From: Anaerotruncus sp. MC2020
Lineage (GTDB): Bacteria > Bacillota > Clostridia > Oscillospirales > Ruminococcaceae
Direction: 5' to 3'
Assembly: GCA_000701945.1 (NCBI GenBank)
Contig: KL370840.1
Span: forward strand, 1,144,709 to 1,208,708
Length of the DNA stretch: 64,000 bases
Positions 52,047 through 59,112 of the stretch are shown here, one piece after another. A program made the translations under genes and the position numbers. A model generated the notes under the pieces. The model was not told where the DNA came from and did not search any database. It saw nothing but the letters and a program-made list of their open reading frames with translations. The stretch's first letter is position 1; each line of letters starts with the position of its first letter.

Positions 52047-52259
52047 TTAGTCTAATTCTTGTTCGAGCAAATCAGTTAGGATCGAATAGTCAAGGTACTG
52101 TATACCGAATTCGCCTTTATGGATACGCTCTGCTAAACGGCTGTTATAGAATAGCTTCATAGCAGCATCTGTGGTGATATTCCGTCTCTCGCTCAAGCAA
52201 AAGATAATATCTTCCTCGAGATGCTCCCTATAGAAGTTTTCAAGGTCCTTTTCACTCAT
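52047..52259 (-). CDS. Small protein of a DUF3990/DUF3791-type locus
   Basis: This 70-residue acidic protein (MSEKDLENFYREHLEEDIIFCLSERRNI...) begins at an ATG that overlaps the stop of the DUF3990 remnant (ATGA). It is the third member of a gene trio that in other Firmicutes accompanies DUF3990, a predicted ADP-ribosyltransferase fold. It may be part of the antitoxin, but this is inferred from the arrangement only. Confidence 0.55.
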   Translation of the reverse strand: MSEKDLENFYREHLEEDIIFCLSERRNITTDAAMKLFYNSRLAERIHKGEFGIQYLDYSILTDLLEQELD

Positions 52260-52456
52260 AGTACCACCTCTATGGATTTCTGAAACTTTAACGAAGAGTC
52301 GATTGTCTTCTGTGAAATAAACGCTATCTGGTCGTATGTCTTGTACACACGAATCTCCTGTATTGCCCTTACTTTGTCCCAGATTCCGCGTTTATACATA
52401 TCCACAACACGAAACACCTTGTCATTTGCAACTTTCCCCTTGATTATATCATATTC
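52256..52456 (-). pseudogene. Truncated DUF3990-like (predicted ADP-ribosyltransferase) gene, C-terminal part only
   Basis: Reading the minus strand gives EYDIIKGKVANDKVFRVVDM and then YKTYDQIAFISQKTIDSSLKF, a pattern I know from the C-terminal third of DUF3990 proteins (YDIV-x-G-x-VANDxV, QxSFxTxKAL). The frame stays open only to about 52495 and has no ATG, and the N-terminal catalytic part is missing because the DUF3791 gene lies there. The stop overlaps the next start by ATGA, so translational coupling survives although the toxin body is lost. Confidence 0.55.
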
Positions 52457-52664
52457 TTGCTCCTTTCGATTGAATAAACTCCATAACGTCGCTAACTATA
52501 CTTTCCGAACTCATAGTATGGAGCACATCATAAAAAGGAACAAGGTAGTTGCTAATACAACCAGTGCTCTCTAATATACGGTAAACATCGGAAGTTGAAC
52601 ATCCATTGGCGTTGGCAATTTCGTTTATAATGTATATCACAAACTCAGTTACTTCTCTGGTCAT
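52449..52664 (-). CDS. DUF3791-like small protein
   Basis: The 71-residue protein starts after AAAGGAGGTACTAAT. The sequence EFVIYIINEIANANGCSTSDVYRILESTGCISNYLVPFYDVLHTM fits the DUF3791 pattern, a small helical family usually coded next to DUF3990 proteins and thought to be its antitoxin. It is intact while the DUF3990 partner is truncated. Confidence 0.6.
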   Translation of the reverse strand: MTREVTEFVIYIINEIANANGCSTSDVYRILESTGCISNYLVPFYDVLHTMSSESIVSDVMEFIQSKGARI

Positions 52665-52729
52665 ATTAGTACCTCCTTTTATATTTAAGCTACATGAGAG
52701 CGATTTTGCCAGCTGCTCTCTCTATGATT

Positions 52730-52758
52730 ATTATATCATAAAAGTAATCGGATTTCAA
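52730..52758 (-). promoter_or_regulatory. Promoter of the DUF3791 operon
   Basis: On the minus strand TTGAAA (52753-52758) and TATAAT (52730-52735) with a 17-base spacer. Confidence 0.7.
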
Positions 52759-52817
52759 CAAATATATTACTAACTGATATCGGAATGAAGAAATGTCAAT
52801 TGAAGGCGGTATATGAA

Positions 52818-52846
52818 TTGACTTTTCTCTGTTCCTATGATATGAT
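52818..52846 (+). promoter_or_regulatory. Promoter of the DUF5131 gene
   Basis: TTGACT at 52818-52823 and TATGAT at 52841-52846, 17-base spacer, 33 bases before the ATG. Confidence 0.7.
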
Positions 52847-52879
52847 AAATGAGTCATATTTTGAAGTCGAGGTGATAAA

Positions 52880-53755
52880 ATGCACGATATATGGAATCCG
52901 TGGCACGGCTGTATCAAAAAAAGTGAGGGCTGTGACAACTGCTATATGTATTTTCTCGATAAAATGAGAGACCAGGACGGCTCACACATATATCGTACAA
53001 AAGCTGGCTTCAACTATCCCATACAAAAGGACAGGGGTGGCAATTACAAGATAAAAAGCGGTGAGATGATACGAGTATGCATGACATCCGACTTCTTTCT
53101 CGCTGAAGCAGACGAGTGGCGTGATGAAGCATGGGAGCTTATGCGTATTCGCAGCGATGTGATATTCTTCCTGCTGACCAAACGCCCCGAGCGAGTCGCG
53201 GATCATCTGCCCAAAGACTGGGGCGACGGTTGGGACAACATCTTCTTCAACGTCACTGCTGAAAATCAGCTCCGCGCAGACGAGCGGATTCCTATACTTC
53301 TCGAATTGCCGTTCAAGCATAAAGGCGTGATGTGTGCTCCGTTCATTGGTCCCGTGAGTATGCGCAGATACCTTGAAACAGGACAGATAGAGCAAGTCCT
53401 CTGTGACGGTGAGAACTACGACGGAGCCCGTCCCTGTCACTTCGACTGGGTGCGCTCACTTCGGCAGGAATGTGTTGACAACAACATCACCTTTGTTTTC
53501 TGCGGGACAGGCAGACGCTTTGTAAAAGACGGAAGGCTGTACAAGATAGAAGGCAACGGTCTGCAAAGTCAGCAGGCGTACAAGTCAGGTATGAGCTTCA
53601 AGGGTAAGCCGATACACTTTAACCTGTACAACGACATGGGATATCCTCTCTCCGACGAGGATAGGTACAAGCCTACTTTCAGAGAGCGCTGCGAGACCTG
53701 TGGTATGCGTCTCTCCTGCAACGGCTGCAGCAATTGTGGAAAGTGCGAAAAATGA
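52880..53755 (+). CDS. DUF5131 / phage Gp37-Gp68 family protein
   Basis: The 291-residue protein starts MHDIWNPWHGCIKKSEGCDNCYMYFLD after TCGAGGTGATAAA. The NPWHGC-x4-5-GCxxCY motif at the N-terminus is the hallmark of the Gp37/Gp68 family (PF07505), found in phages and mobile elements; the three Cys could hold a metal or Fe-S cluster. Further motifs are VCMTSDFFLAEADEWR and FFLLTKRPERV, and the C-terminus has a second Cys cluster (CETCGMRLSCNGCSNCGKC). Function is not established. It is followed after 22 bases by mutM, so the pair is probably one operon. Confidence 0.75.
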   Translation: MHDIWNPWHGCIKKSEGCDNCYMYFLDKMRDQDGSHIYRTKAGFNYPIQKDRGGNYKIKSGEMIRVCMTSDFFLAEADEWRDEAWELMRIRSDVIFFLLTKRPERVADHLPKDWGDGWDNIFFNVTAENQLRADERIPILLELPFKHKGVMCAPFIGPVSMRRYLETGQIEQVLCDGENYDGARPCHFDWVRSLRQECVDNNITFVFCGTGRRFVKDGRLYKIEGNGLQSQQAYKSGMSFKGKPIHFNLYNDMGYPLSDEDRYKPTFRERCETCGMRLSCNGCSNCGKCEK

Positions 53756-53777
53756 TATCTGAAAGGAATGAAGAAAA

Positions 53778-54605
53778 ATGCCCGAATTACCAGAAGTTGA
53801 AACGATACGCCGAATAATCGGACCTCAGATCAGCGGCAGGAGTATTACTTCACTGGGGATACACAATCCGCAAATAATCGCATTTCCTGATGCGGATACG
53901 TTTTCGAGTTCTCTCGTTGGCTGTTCATTCACAGGAATGAGCCGCAGGGGTAAGTTCTTGATATTTCACCTTGATAACGGAAGTAGGCTGGTGCTCCATC
54001 TGCGAATGACGGGACAGCTGCTTGTAACACCTACTGATCATCAGGAAGAAAAGCACACTCATCTCAAAGCCGAACTGTCTGACGGAAAACAGATACGCTA
54101 TATTGATATACGCCGATTTGGACGTTTCTGGCTCCTCGGCAAGGACGAAGCCGATATCGTTACAGGAATAGACAACCTCGGTATCGAGCCTGATGACAAG
54201 CTGCTGACTGCCAATTTCCTGATAGAAAAGCTGAACAAGCGAAAAAAAGCAATAAAGGAAATGCTTCACGACCAGACTATCATTGCAGGTATCGGCAACA
54301 TTTACTCGGACGAGATACTTCACGCAGCAAGAATCTATCCTGAAAAGTCCTGCAATGCTCTCACAAATGCCGAATGGAAACGTCTGGCAGAACAGATACC
54401 TAAGGTTATAGCATGGGCGATTGAGGCGAATGAGATAACTCCCGAGGACTATCTTGCAGGCAAAGGAAAGGAGTACCGCAACACACCGTTTCTGAAAGCA
54501 TACGGTCATAACGGCAAGCCATGCGAAATCTGCGGAACTCTGTTTGAAAAGTTAACTGTCGGCGGTCGGAGCAGCTGCTACTGCCCGAAATGTCAGAAGA
54601 AATAA
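53778..54605 (+). CDS. mutM: Formamidopyrimidine-DNA glycosylase (Fpg/MutM)
   Basis: MutM excises 8-oxoguanine and formamidopyrimidines. The 275-residue protein starts PELPEVETIRR with the catalytic Pro2 and Glu3, has RMTGQL with the conserved Lys equivalent upstream in RRGKFL, the helix-two-turn-helix QTIIAGIGNIYSDEIL, and the zinc finger CEICGTLFEKLTVGGRSSCYCPKC. All expected catalytic elements are there. Codon use is more AT-rich than in the core genes, in line with its place in the island. Confidence 0.93.
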   Translation: MPELPEVETIRRIIGPQISGRSITSLGIHNPQIIAFPDADTFSSSLVGCSFTGMSRRGKFLIFHLDNGSRLVLHLRMTGQLLVTPTDHQEEKHTHLKAELSDGKQIRYIDIRRFGRFWLLGKDEADIVTGIDNLGIEPDDKLLTANFLIEKLNKRKKAIKEMLHDQTIIAGIGNIYSDEILHAARIYPEKSCNALTNAEWKRLAEQIPKVIAWAIEANEITPEDYLAGKGKEYRNTPFLKAYGHNGKPCEICGTLFEKLTVGGRSSCYCPKCQKK

Positions 54606-54739
54606 ACTTTGCATATCTCAATTCCTGTGTTGATTGCAGTTTATCAGAACACTGCCAGTCCAGAGCGGACACGCGTCTATATTACGCGCTTTTATACCAG
54701 ATAGGTATATTTATTTCCTGTCAGGCTGCAATAAACGAA

Positions 54740-54876
54740 AAGAAGTAATTCGGAAATATACTCAGATTGGCTATTTTACGCTGAATCTGGACGATGCTAA
54801 AGAATACCTTTACGCGAAGTCCACTAAGCGTAGGATACTAAGCTGGCGTGATATTCACGTTAATGTGTTTATCTGA
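54740..54876 (+). pseudogene. C-terminal gene remnant
   Basis: The frame IRKYTQIGYFTLNLDDAKEYL...LSWRDIHVNVFI ends at 54876, has no ATG or ribosome binding site and is followed by a strong terminator. It resembles the remnant at 51755-51871. The family is unknown to me. Confidence 0.4.
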
Positions 54877-54888
54877 ATAAAACAACAG

Positions 54889-54923
54889 AGTCCTCACAGC
54901 CGAAACTGTGAGGACTTTTTTGT
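54889..54923 (+). terminator. Intrinsic terminator after the remnant
   Basis: AGTCCTCACAG and CTGTGAGGACT form a perfect 11-bp stem with a CCGAAA loop and a T run. Confidence 0.88.
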
Positions 54924-54965
54924 CTAATAAGCGCATAAATCTCATGAAATTATATGCACTTCGCT

Positions 54966-54992
54966 AAGTTGTAATAATATAGTTGACAACTT
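54966..54992 (+). promoter_or_regulatory. Upstream operator overlapping the -35 of ywnB
   Basis: A 27-base site starts AAGTTGT and ends ACAACTT, two inverted arms spaced by 13 bases. It covers the TTGACA at 54983-54988. A second site of the same length and arms lies at 55021-55047. Confidence 0.65.
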
Positions 54993-55011
54993 GCAGTTCT
55001 TGTGATATACT
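54983..55011 (+). promoter_or_regulatory. Promoter of the ywnB-ywnA pair
   Basis: TTGACA at 54983-54988 and TATACT at 55006-55011, 17-base spacer. It lies between the two operator-like sites. Confidence 0.8.
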
Positions 55012-55020
55012 AATGTCAGA

Positions 55021-55047
55021 AAGTTGAAACAACAACGTTTACAACTT
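55021..55047 (+). promoter_or_regulatory. Downstream operator just after the ywnB start site
   Basis: A 27-base site with arms AAGTTG and CAACTT. Binding at this site and at the upstream one would enclose the promoter. The Rrf2-type regulator coded two genes downstream is the natural candidate to bind both. Confidence 0.6.
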
Positions 55048-55090
55048 TACAGAAGTCAATTTTTATGCTATACTTTAGGAGGTACTTATT

Positions 55091-55720
55091 ATGAAAATCG
55101 CAGTTGTAGCAGCAAACGGAAGAGTTGCACAGAAGGTTGTTAAGGAAGCACAGGACAGAGGCTTCGAGGTAGTGGGCTTCGGTCGTGGCGAAAACAAAAG
55201 CGGTGCAGCGACCTACACAAGCAAGGACATCATGGAACTGACAAAGGACGATCTCGCAGGATTCGACGCAGTCGTTGACGGATTTGGTGCTTGGACGGAC
55301 GAGGAGCAGCCGATGCACATCAAGACTTCTCAGCACCTCTGTGACCTGCTCTCCGGAACGGATACCAGGCTTCTGATCGTGGGCGGTGCAGGCAGTCTGT
55401 ATGTGAACGCAGAGCATACCGCCTGCGTTTCTGACGGTGCAGATTTCCCCGAAGTTTTCAAGCCGCTGGCTTCTGCTATGGCAAAGGCTCTGGGAGAACT
55501 ACGTCAGAGAAATGACGTAAAATGGACATACATCAGCCCTGCCGGAGATTTTCAGGCTGACGGTGAGCGCAGCGGCAAGTACATTCTCGCAGGAGAGGAG
55601 CTCACCCTCAACGCTAAGGGCGAGAGTATTATCAGCTATGCAGATTATGCTATTGCTATGGTTGACGAGATCGAAAAAGGCGATCACATCGGTCAGCGTA
55701 TCAGCGTGGTAAGAGAGTAA
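55091..55720 (+). CDS. ywnB: NAD(P)-binding NmrA-like protein (YwnB family)
   Basis: The 209-residue protein starts MKIAVVAANGRVAQKVVKEAQDRG after GGAGGTACTTATT. The dinucleotide loop is AANGRVAQ, and the rest (DAVVDGFGAW, LLIVGGAGSLYVN, WTYISPAGDFQADGERSGKY, ISYADYAIAMVDEIE) fits the atypical short-chain family to which B. subtilis YwnB belongs. Such proteins often act as redox-sensing reductases or sensors. The Rrf2 gene follows, the same pairing as ywnB/ywnA in Bacillus. Confidence 0.8.
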   Translation: MKIAVVAANGRVAQKVVKEAQDRGFEVVGFGRGENKSGAATYTSKDIMELTKDDLAGFDAVVDGFGAWTDEEQPMHIKTSQHLCDLLSGTDTRLLIVGGAGSLYVNAEHTACVSDGADFPEVFKPLASAMAKALGELRQRNDVKWTYISPAGDFQADGERSGKYILAGEELTLNAKGESIISYADYAIAMVDEIEKGDHIGQRISVVRE

Positions 55721-55737
55721 GAAAGAGATGAACATCT

Positions 55738-56175
55738 ATGCAGATAACAAGTAAATTCACCGTGGCAGTGCATATTCTCACCTGCATCGACATTTTTGGC
55801 GGTCAGATGAGAGTGACCAGCGACTTCCTGTCGGGCAGTACGGGTGTAAATGCGGTGATAGTCCGCAATGTCCTCGGACAGCTTCGCAATGCAGGGATAG
55901 TTGAAACTCGTCAGGGCAGCGGCGGCGCACACCTTGCTAAGGCTCTCGATGAAATAACGCTGTACGATATTTACAAGGCGGTTGACTGCGTAGATGACGA
56001 GGGACTGTTCCACTTCCATGAAAATCCAAATGCGGAATGTCCCGTGGGTCGCAATATCCACAAGGCTATGGACGACAGACTGCAAACGGCTCAGGCGGCT
56101 TTGGAAAATGAGCTGAAAAGCACTACACTTGCGCAAGTTGTTGCTGATACACGCAAGATAATAGACGGAGAATAA
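55738..56175 (+). CDS. ywnA: Rrf2 family transcriptional regulator (YwnA-like)
   Basis: The 145-residue protein starts MQITSKFTVAVHILTCIDIF. The winged helix shows VTSDFLSGSTGVNAVIVRNVLGQLRNAGIVETRQGSGGAHLAK, typical of Rrf2, but the three conserved Cys of Fe-S-binding members are not present as a cluster; only single Cys residues occur (VDCVDD, AECPVG). YwnA-type members form a subgroup without Fe-S cluster. It likely represses its own operon through the 27-base sites upstream. Confidence 0.85.
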   Translation: MQITSKFTVAVHILTCIDIFGGQMRVTSDFLSGSTGVNAVIVRNVLGQLRNAGIVETRQGSGGAHLAKALDEITLYDIYKAVDCVDDEGLFHFHENPNAECPVGRNIHKAMDDRLQTAQAALENELKSTTLAQVVADTRKIIDGE

Positions 56176-56180
56176 AAAAG

Positions 56181-56210
56181 GAGTGTGCTGAAATGATCGG
56201 CACACTCTTT
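56181..56210 (+). terminator. Hairpin between ywnA and the macrodomain operon
   Basis: GAGTGTGC and GCACACTC form an 8-bp stem followed by TTT. It ends about 20 bases before the next ATG, so it may be a weak terminator or an attenuator. Confidence 0.6.
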
Positions 56211-56228
56211 CCATAGGGAGTGAAAGAA

Positions 56229-56570
56229 ATGACAGTGGGAGAATTTGCAAAAGTTTTTGATAAAACGACAGGATTTATTGCAGTCATCGACTCTGCTAAA
56301 AACTGGTCAACTGACGCAGTAGTGATGCGAGATGTTTCCTCTGCCATTGAATCAGAAATGATAATAGACCGCATTGCCTATTTCAACGCACCTGTTTTTA
56401 TGATACAGCTTGAAAAATACGTGCAGTGCAGTCAGGAGGTTTCTGATGTTGTTGTGGTTTTCGCTCACAAAAAAGGAAAAACTCCTGTGAACACCAGACT
56501 GAAAATGGAGATCTGCGACGTATTTGAGGAAGCAGGAAGACTAACTGTTATGTCGGAGGGATATCTATGA
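56229..56570 (+). CDS. Protein of unknown function, first gene of the macrodomain/sirtuin operon
   Basis: The ATG at 56229 lies nine bases after GGGAG; a GTG upstream would overlap it. The 113-residue protein (MTVGEFAKVFDKTTGFIAVIDSAKNW...) has alternating predicted strands and helices and no TM segment. I do not recognise it. It overlaps the next gene by four bases (ATGA), so the two products are probably made together and may interact. Confidence 0.6.
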   Translation: MTVGEFAKVFDKTTGFIAVIDSAKNWSTDAVVMRDVSSAIESEMIIDRIAYFNAPVFMIQLEKYVQCSQEVSDVVVVFAHKKGKTPVNTRLKMEICDVFEEAGRLTVMSEGYL

Positions 56571-57184
56571 CAGCAAATGATTATCTGAATTTTATCGTGG
56601 ACGAGATACACTCCACCGTTGTGGCAACAGTGGACGGTGACGGTCTGCCAGTGACCTGTGTGATCGACATGATGTATGCAGACGAGAACGGACTGTACTT
56701 TCTCACTGCAAAGGGAAAGAATTTCTATCAGCGATTAAAGGATAAGGAATATCTTGCTCTTTCGGGAAAAAAGGGAGAGGATACCATGAGCTGCACTGCT
56801 GTTTCTGTCCGTGGCAAGGTGAGGGAGCTGGGTTCTGCTATGCTTCCGCTGCTGTTTGAGAAGAATCCCTATATGCTTGAAATTTATCCCACCGAGGAAA
56901 GCAGAAAGGCACTCACCGTTTTTCAACTATATGAGGGCAGCGGAGAATGGTTCGACCTGTCGAAGAAGCCTATCGAGCGTGACAGCTTCACATTCGGCGG
57001 TGCAGAGATCACGGAAAGCGGATATTTCGTGACCGATAGCTGTATCGCCTGCGGTTCATGTCTGACGGATTGTCCGCAAAGCTGTATCGACCTGAAAGAA
57101 AAAGCTGTTATCCGTCAGGAAAACTGTCTGCACTGCGGAAACTGTGCGGCGGTCTGTCCTGTGGGGGCAGTCATAAGGAGATGA
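56567..57184 (+). CDS. Flavin-binding split-barrel (PNPOx-like) protein fused to two 4Fe-4S clusters
   Basis: The 205-residue protein has an N-terminal pyridoxamine 5'-phosphate oxidase-like barrel (1-135; STVVATVDGDGLPVTCVIDMMY, GLYFLTAKGKNFYQRL), which usually binds FMN or F420-like cofactors, and a C-terminal bacterial ferredoxin domain with two Cx2Cx2Cx3CP motifs (CIACGSCLTDCP and CLHCGNCAAVCP). It should therefore move electrons between Fe-S clusters and a flavin. It lies four bases before the macrodomain gene. Confidence 0.8.
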   Translation: MTANDYLNFIVDEIHSTVVATVDGDGLPVTCVIDMMYADENGLYFLTAKGKNFYQRLKDKEYLALSGKKGEDTMSCTAVSVRGKVRELGSAMLPLLFEKNPYMLEIYPTEESRKALTVFQLYEGSGEWFDLSKKPIERDSFTFGGAEITESGYFVTDSCIACGSCLTDCPQSCIDLKEKAVIRQENCLHCGNCAAVCPVGAVIRR

Positions 57185-57188
57185 TCGT

Positions 57189-57953
57189 ATGGAGAAATTA
57201 GACTTTCTGATAAACTATCTGCTGTCAGAAAGAAACGATGTTGACGGAATTGAGATACCAAACAATGATACAGATAAATTCCGCCTTTACAGAAGCCTTG
57301 TGAATATCCGCCCTGCTGTCAAGGCAGACGAGGATTTTTTGCAGGCAGAGGACGAATATCTCACAGCCTTGACCGAGAACAAGGGCATCACGGATATTTC
57401 CGACCTAACGCCCATTGAGGACGGCATTTACCTCTGGAAAGGCGACATCTCTACACTCAGATGCGGTGCTATCGTCAACGCCGCAAATTCGGGAATGACG
57501 GGTTGCTGGCAGCCGTGTCACTCTTGTATCGACAACTGCATACACACCTTTGCAGGGGTACGGCTTCGTTACAAGTGCGGTCAGATCATGCAGGCGCAAG
57601 GTCATGAAGAACCCACAGGCAAGGCGAAGATCACGCCTGCCTACAACCTGCCCTGCAACTATGTGATACATACGGTCGGACCGATCGTTCAAGGGCAGCT
57701 CACGGACGAGCATTGCAGACTGCTGGAAAGTTCTTACAAAAGCTGCCTTGAAATTGCTGTGCAAAACAATGTGAAGTCGATAGCGTTTTGCTGTATTTCA
57801 ACGGGTGTGTTCGGCTTTCCGCAGGATAAAGCGGCAGAGATAGCAGTCCGCACCGTCAGGGAGTTTCGCAAAAGTCACGATATACAGGTGATATTCAACG
57901 TTTTCAAGGAGGACGATCATGAGATTTACAAGAGATTACTCGGCAGAAATTGA
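57189..57953 (+). CDS. Zinc-dependent macrodomain protein-ADP-ribose hydrolase (Zn-Macro)
   Basis: The 254-residue protein starts after AAGGAGATGATCGT. After a helical extension of about 80 residues comes the macrodomain: KGDISTLRCGAIVNAANSGMTGC, WQPCHSCIDNCIHTFAG, AKITPAYNLPCNYVIHTVGPI and CISTGVFGFPQDKAAEIAVRTV. The GCWQPCHSCIDN segment carries the Cys-His-Cys zinc site that defines the Zn-Macro group, which removes ADP-ribose added by class M sirtuins. The end overlaps the sirtuin gene by 35 bases, the known pairing of these two families. Confidence 0.88.
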   Translation: MEKLDFLINYLLSERNDVDGIEIPNNDTDKFRLYRSLVNIRPAVKADEDFLQAEDEYLTALTENKGITDISDLTPIEDGIYLWKGDISTLRCGAIVNAANSGMTGCWQPCHSCIDNCIHTFAGVRLRYKCGQIMQAQGHEEPTGKAKITPAYNLPCNYVIHTVGPIVQGQLTDEHCRLLESSYKSCLEIAVQNNVKSIAFCCISTGVFGFPQDKAAEIAVRTVREFRKSHDIQVIFNVFKEDDHEIYKRLLGRN

Positions 57954-58767
57954 CCGTCTGAAAAATGAGATCGAAACGGCGGACGCTATCGTCATCGGTG
58001 CAGGGGCAGGTCTTTCCACCGCCGCAGGCTTTACCTATTCGGGAGAGCGTTTGCAGAAATACTTCGGGGATTTCGTGGAGAAATACGGCTTTCGGGATAT
58101 GTATTCGGGCGGTTTTTATCCGTTCCCGACACCGGAAGAACAGTGGGCGTACTGGTCACGCTATATTTACATCAACCGCTACATGGACGTAGACAACGGT
58201 ACATACAAGCGCTTGTTTGAGCTTGTGAAGGACAAGGACTATTTTGTCATCACCACCAATGTCGATCACCAGTTCCAAAAGGCAGGGTTTGACAAGCACC
58301 GCCTGTTTTACACGCAGGGCGACTATGGGCTTTGGCAATGCAGTGAACCTTGCCACCAAAAGACCTATGACAACGAGAAAACGGTCAGGAAGATGTTTGA
58401 GCAGCAAAAAAATATGCGTGTTCCGTCGGAGCTTGTACCGAAGTGTCCTGTCTGCGGAAAGCCCATGAGCATGAATCTTCGCGCTGATGATACTTTCGTA
58501 GAGGACGATGGCTGGCACAGAGCAGCCGAGCGATATGATGAATTCCTGCGCCGCCATGATGGACTGCATATCCTGTTCTTAGAGCTTGGCGTAGGCATGA
58601 ATTCGCCTGTCATCATCAAGTATCCGTTTTGGAAGATGACCTATGCAAACCCGAAGGCGGTCTATGCCTGCCTGAATTTCGGTGAAGCGTATGCGCCCGA
58701 TGAGATAGCCGGGCAGAGCATTTGTATCAATGGGGATATTCGTGAGGTGCTGAATGTCTTAGCTTAA
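57919..58767 (+). CDS. Class M sirtuin (SirTM), protein ADP-ribosyltransferase
   Basis: The 282-residue protein starts inside the macrodomain gene after CAAGGAGGACGATC. The NAD site reads VIGAGAGLSTAAGF; TTNVDHQF holds the Asn-x-Asp motif; and TQGDYGLWQC stands where ordinary sirtuins have the catalytic His-Gly, a replacement known for class M. Four Cys (CSEPCH and CPVC) can bind the structural zinc. SirTM enzymes modify a lipoylated GcvH-like protein and need lipoylation in the systems studied. Neither that protein nor a lipoate ligase is coded here. Confidence 0.88.
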   Translation: MRFTRDYSAEIDRLKNEIETADAIVIGAGAGLSTAAGFTYSGERLQKYFGDFVEKYGFRDMYSGGFYPFPTPEEQWAYWSRYIYINRYMDVDNGTYKRLFELVKDKDYFVITTNVDHQFQKAGFDKHRLFYTQGDYGLWQCSEPCHQKTYDNEKTVRKMFEQQKNMRVPSELVPKCPVCGKPMSMNLRADDTFVEDDGWHRAAERYDEFLRRHDGLHILFLELGVGMNSPVIIKYPFWKMTYANPKAVYACLNFGEAYAPDEIAGQSICINGDIREVLNVLA

Positions 58768-58776
58768 ATCAATTCA

Positions 58777-58815
58777 AGCCTTGCACTCAAAAACAGAGTG
58801 CAAGGCTCATTTTAT
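58777..58815 (+). terminator. Terminator of the macrodomain/sirtuin operon
   Basis: AGCCTTGCACTC and GAGTGCAAGGCT form a perfect 12-bp stem with a seven-base loop, followed by CATTTTAT. Confidence 0.8.
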
Positions 58816-58936
58816 GCCAATAGGGTTTGCTTTAATTGTGGTGTGCGCCAAAATAATATATTGGACTTGTACGGAACGGTTTGCAGGTGTTCCAATAGAC
58901 TACGGGCTAATGAAATAGTGCTGCTCGCACGGCTTC

Positions 58937-59112
58937 TCATAACGATTCCCCAAATTTTCTAATCTTTGCAAGCAGCTCATCAGAAACATCGCCTGCTGAT
59001 GTAAACACTCCCATATCCCTTAATCCCAGATAACCGAGGAAATCCCTCTTGTATGAAAACATTGCACCATCATACTGGTTTCTGTCGCCAGAGGATAAAA
59101 ACATTGCTATTT
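58937..59112 (-). pseudogene. C-terminal fragment of an NADPH-dependent FMN reductase/flavodoxin-like protein
   Basis: The minus strand reads KIAMFLSSGDRNQYDGAM, FSYKRDFLGYLGLRDMGVF and GDVSDELLAKIRKFGESL before a TGA at 58937. This resembles the C-terminal half of flavodoxin-fold FMN reductases. The reading frame loses all similarity where the 115-bp repeat begins at 59113, so the repeat cuts the gene. Confidence 0.65.
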
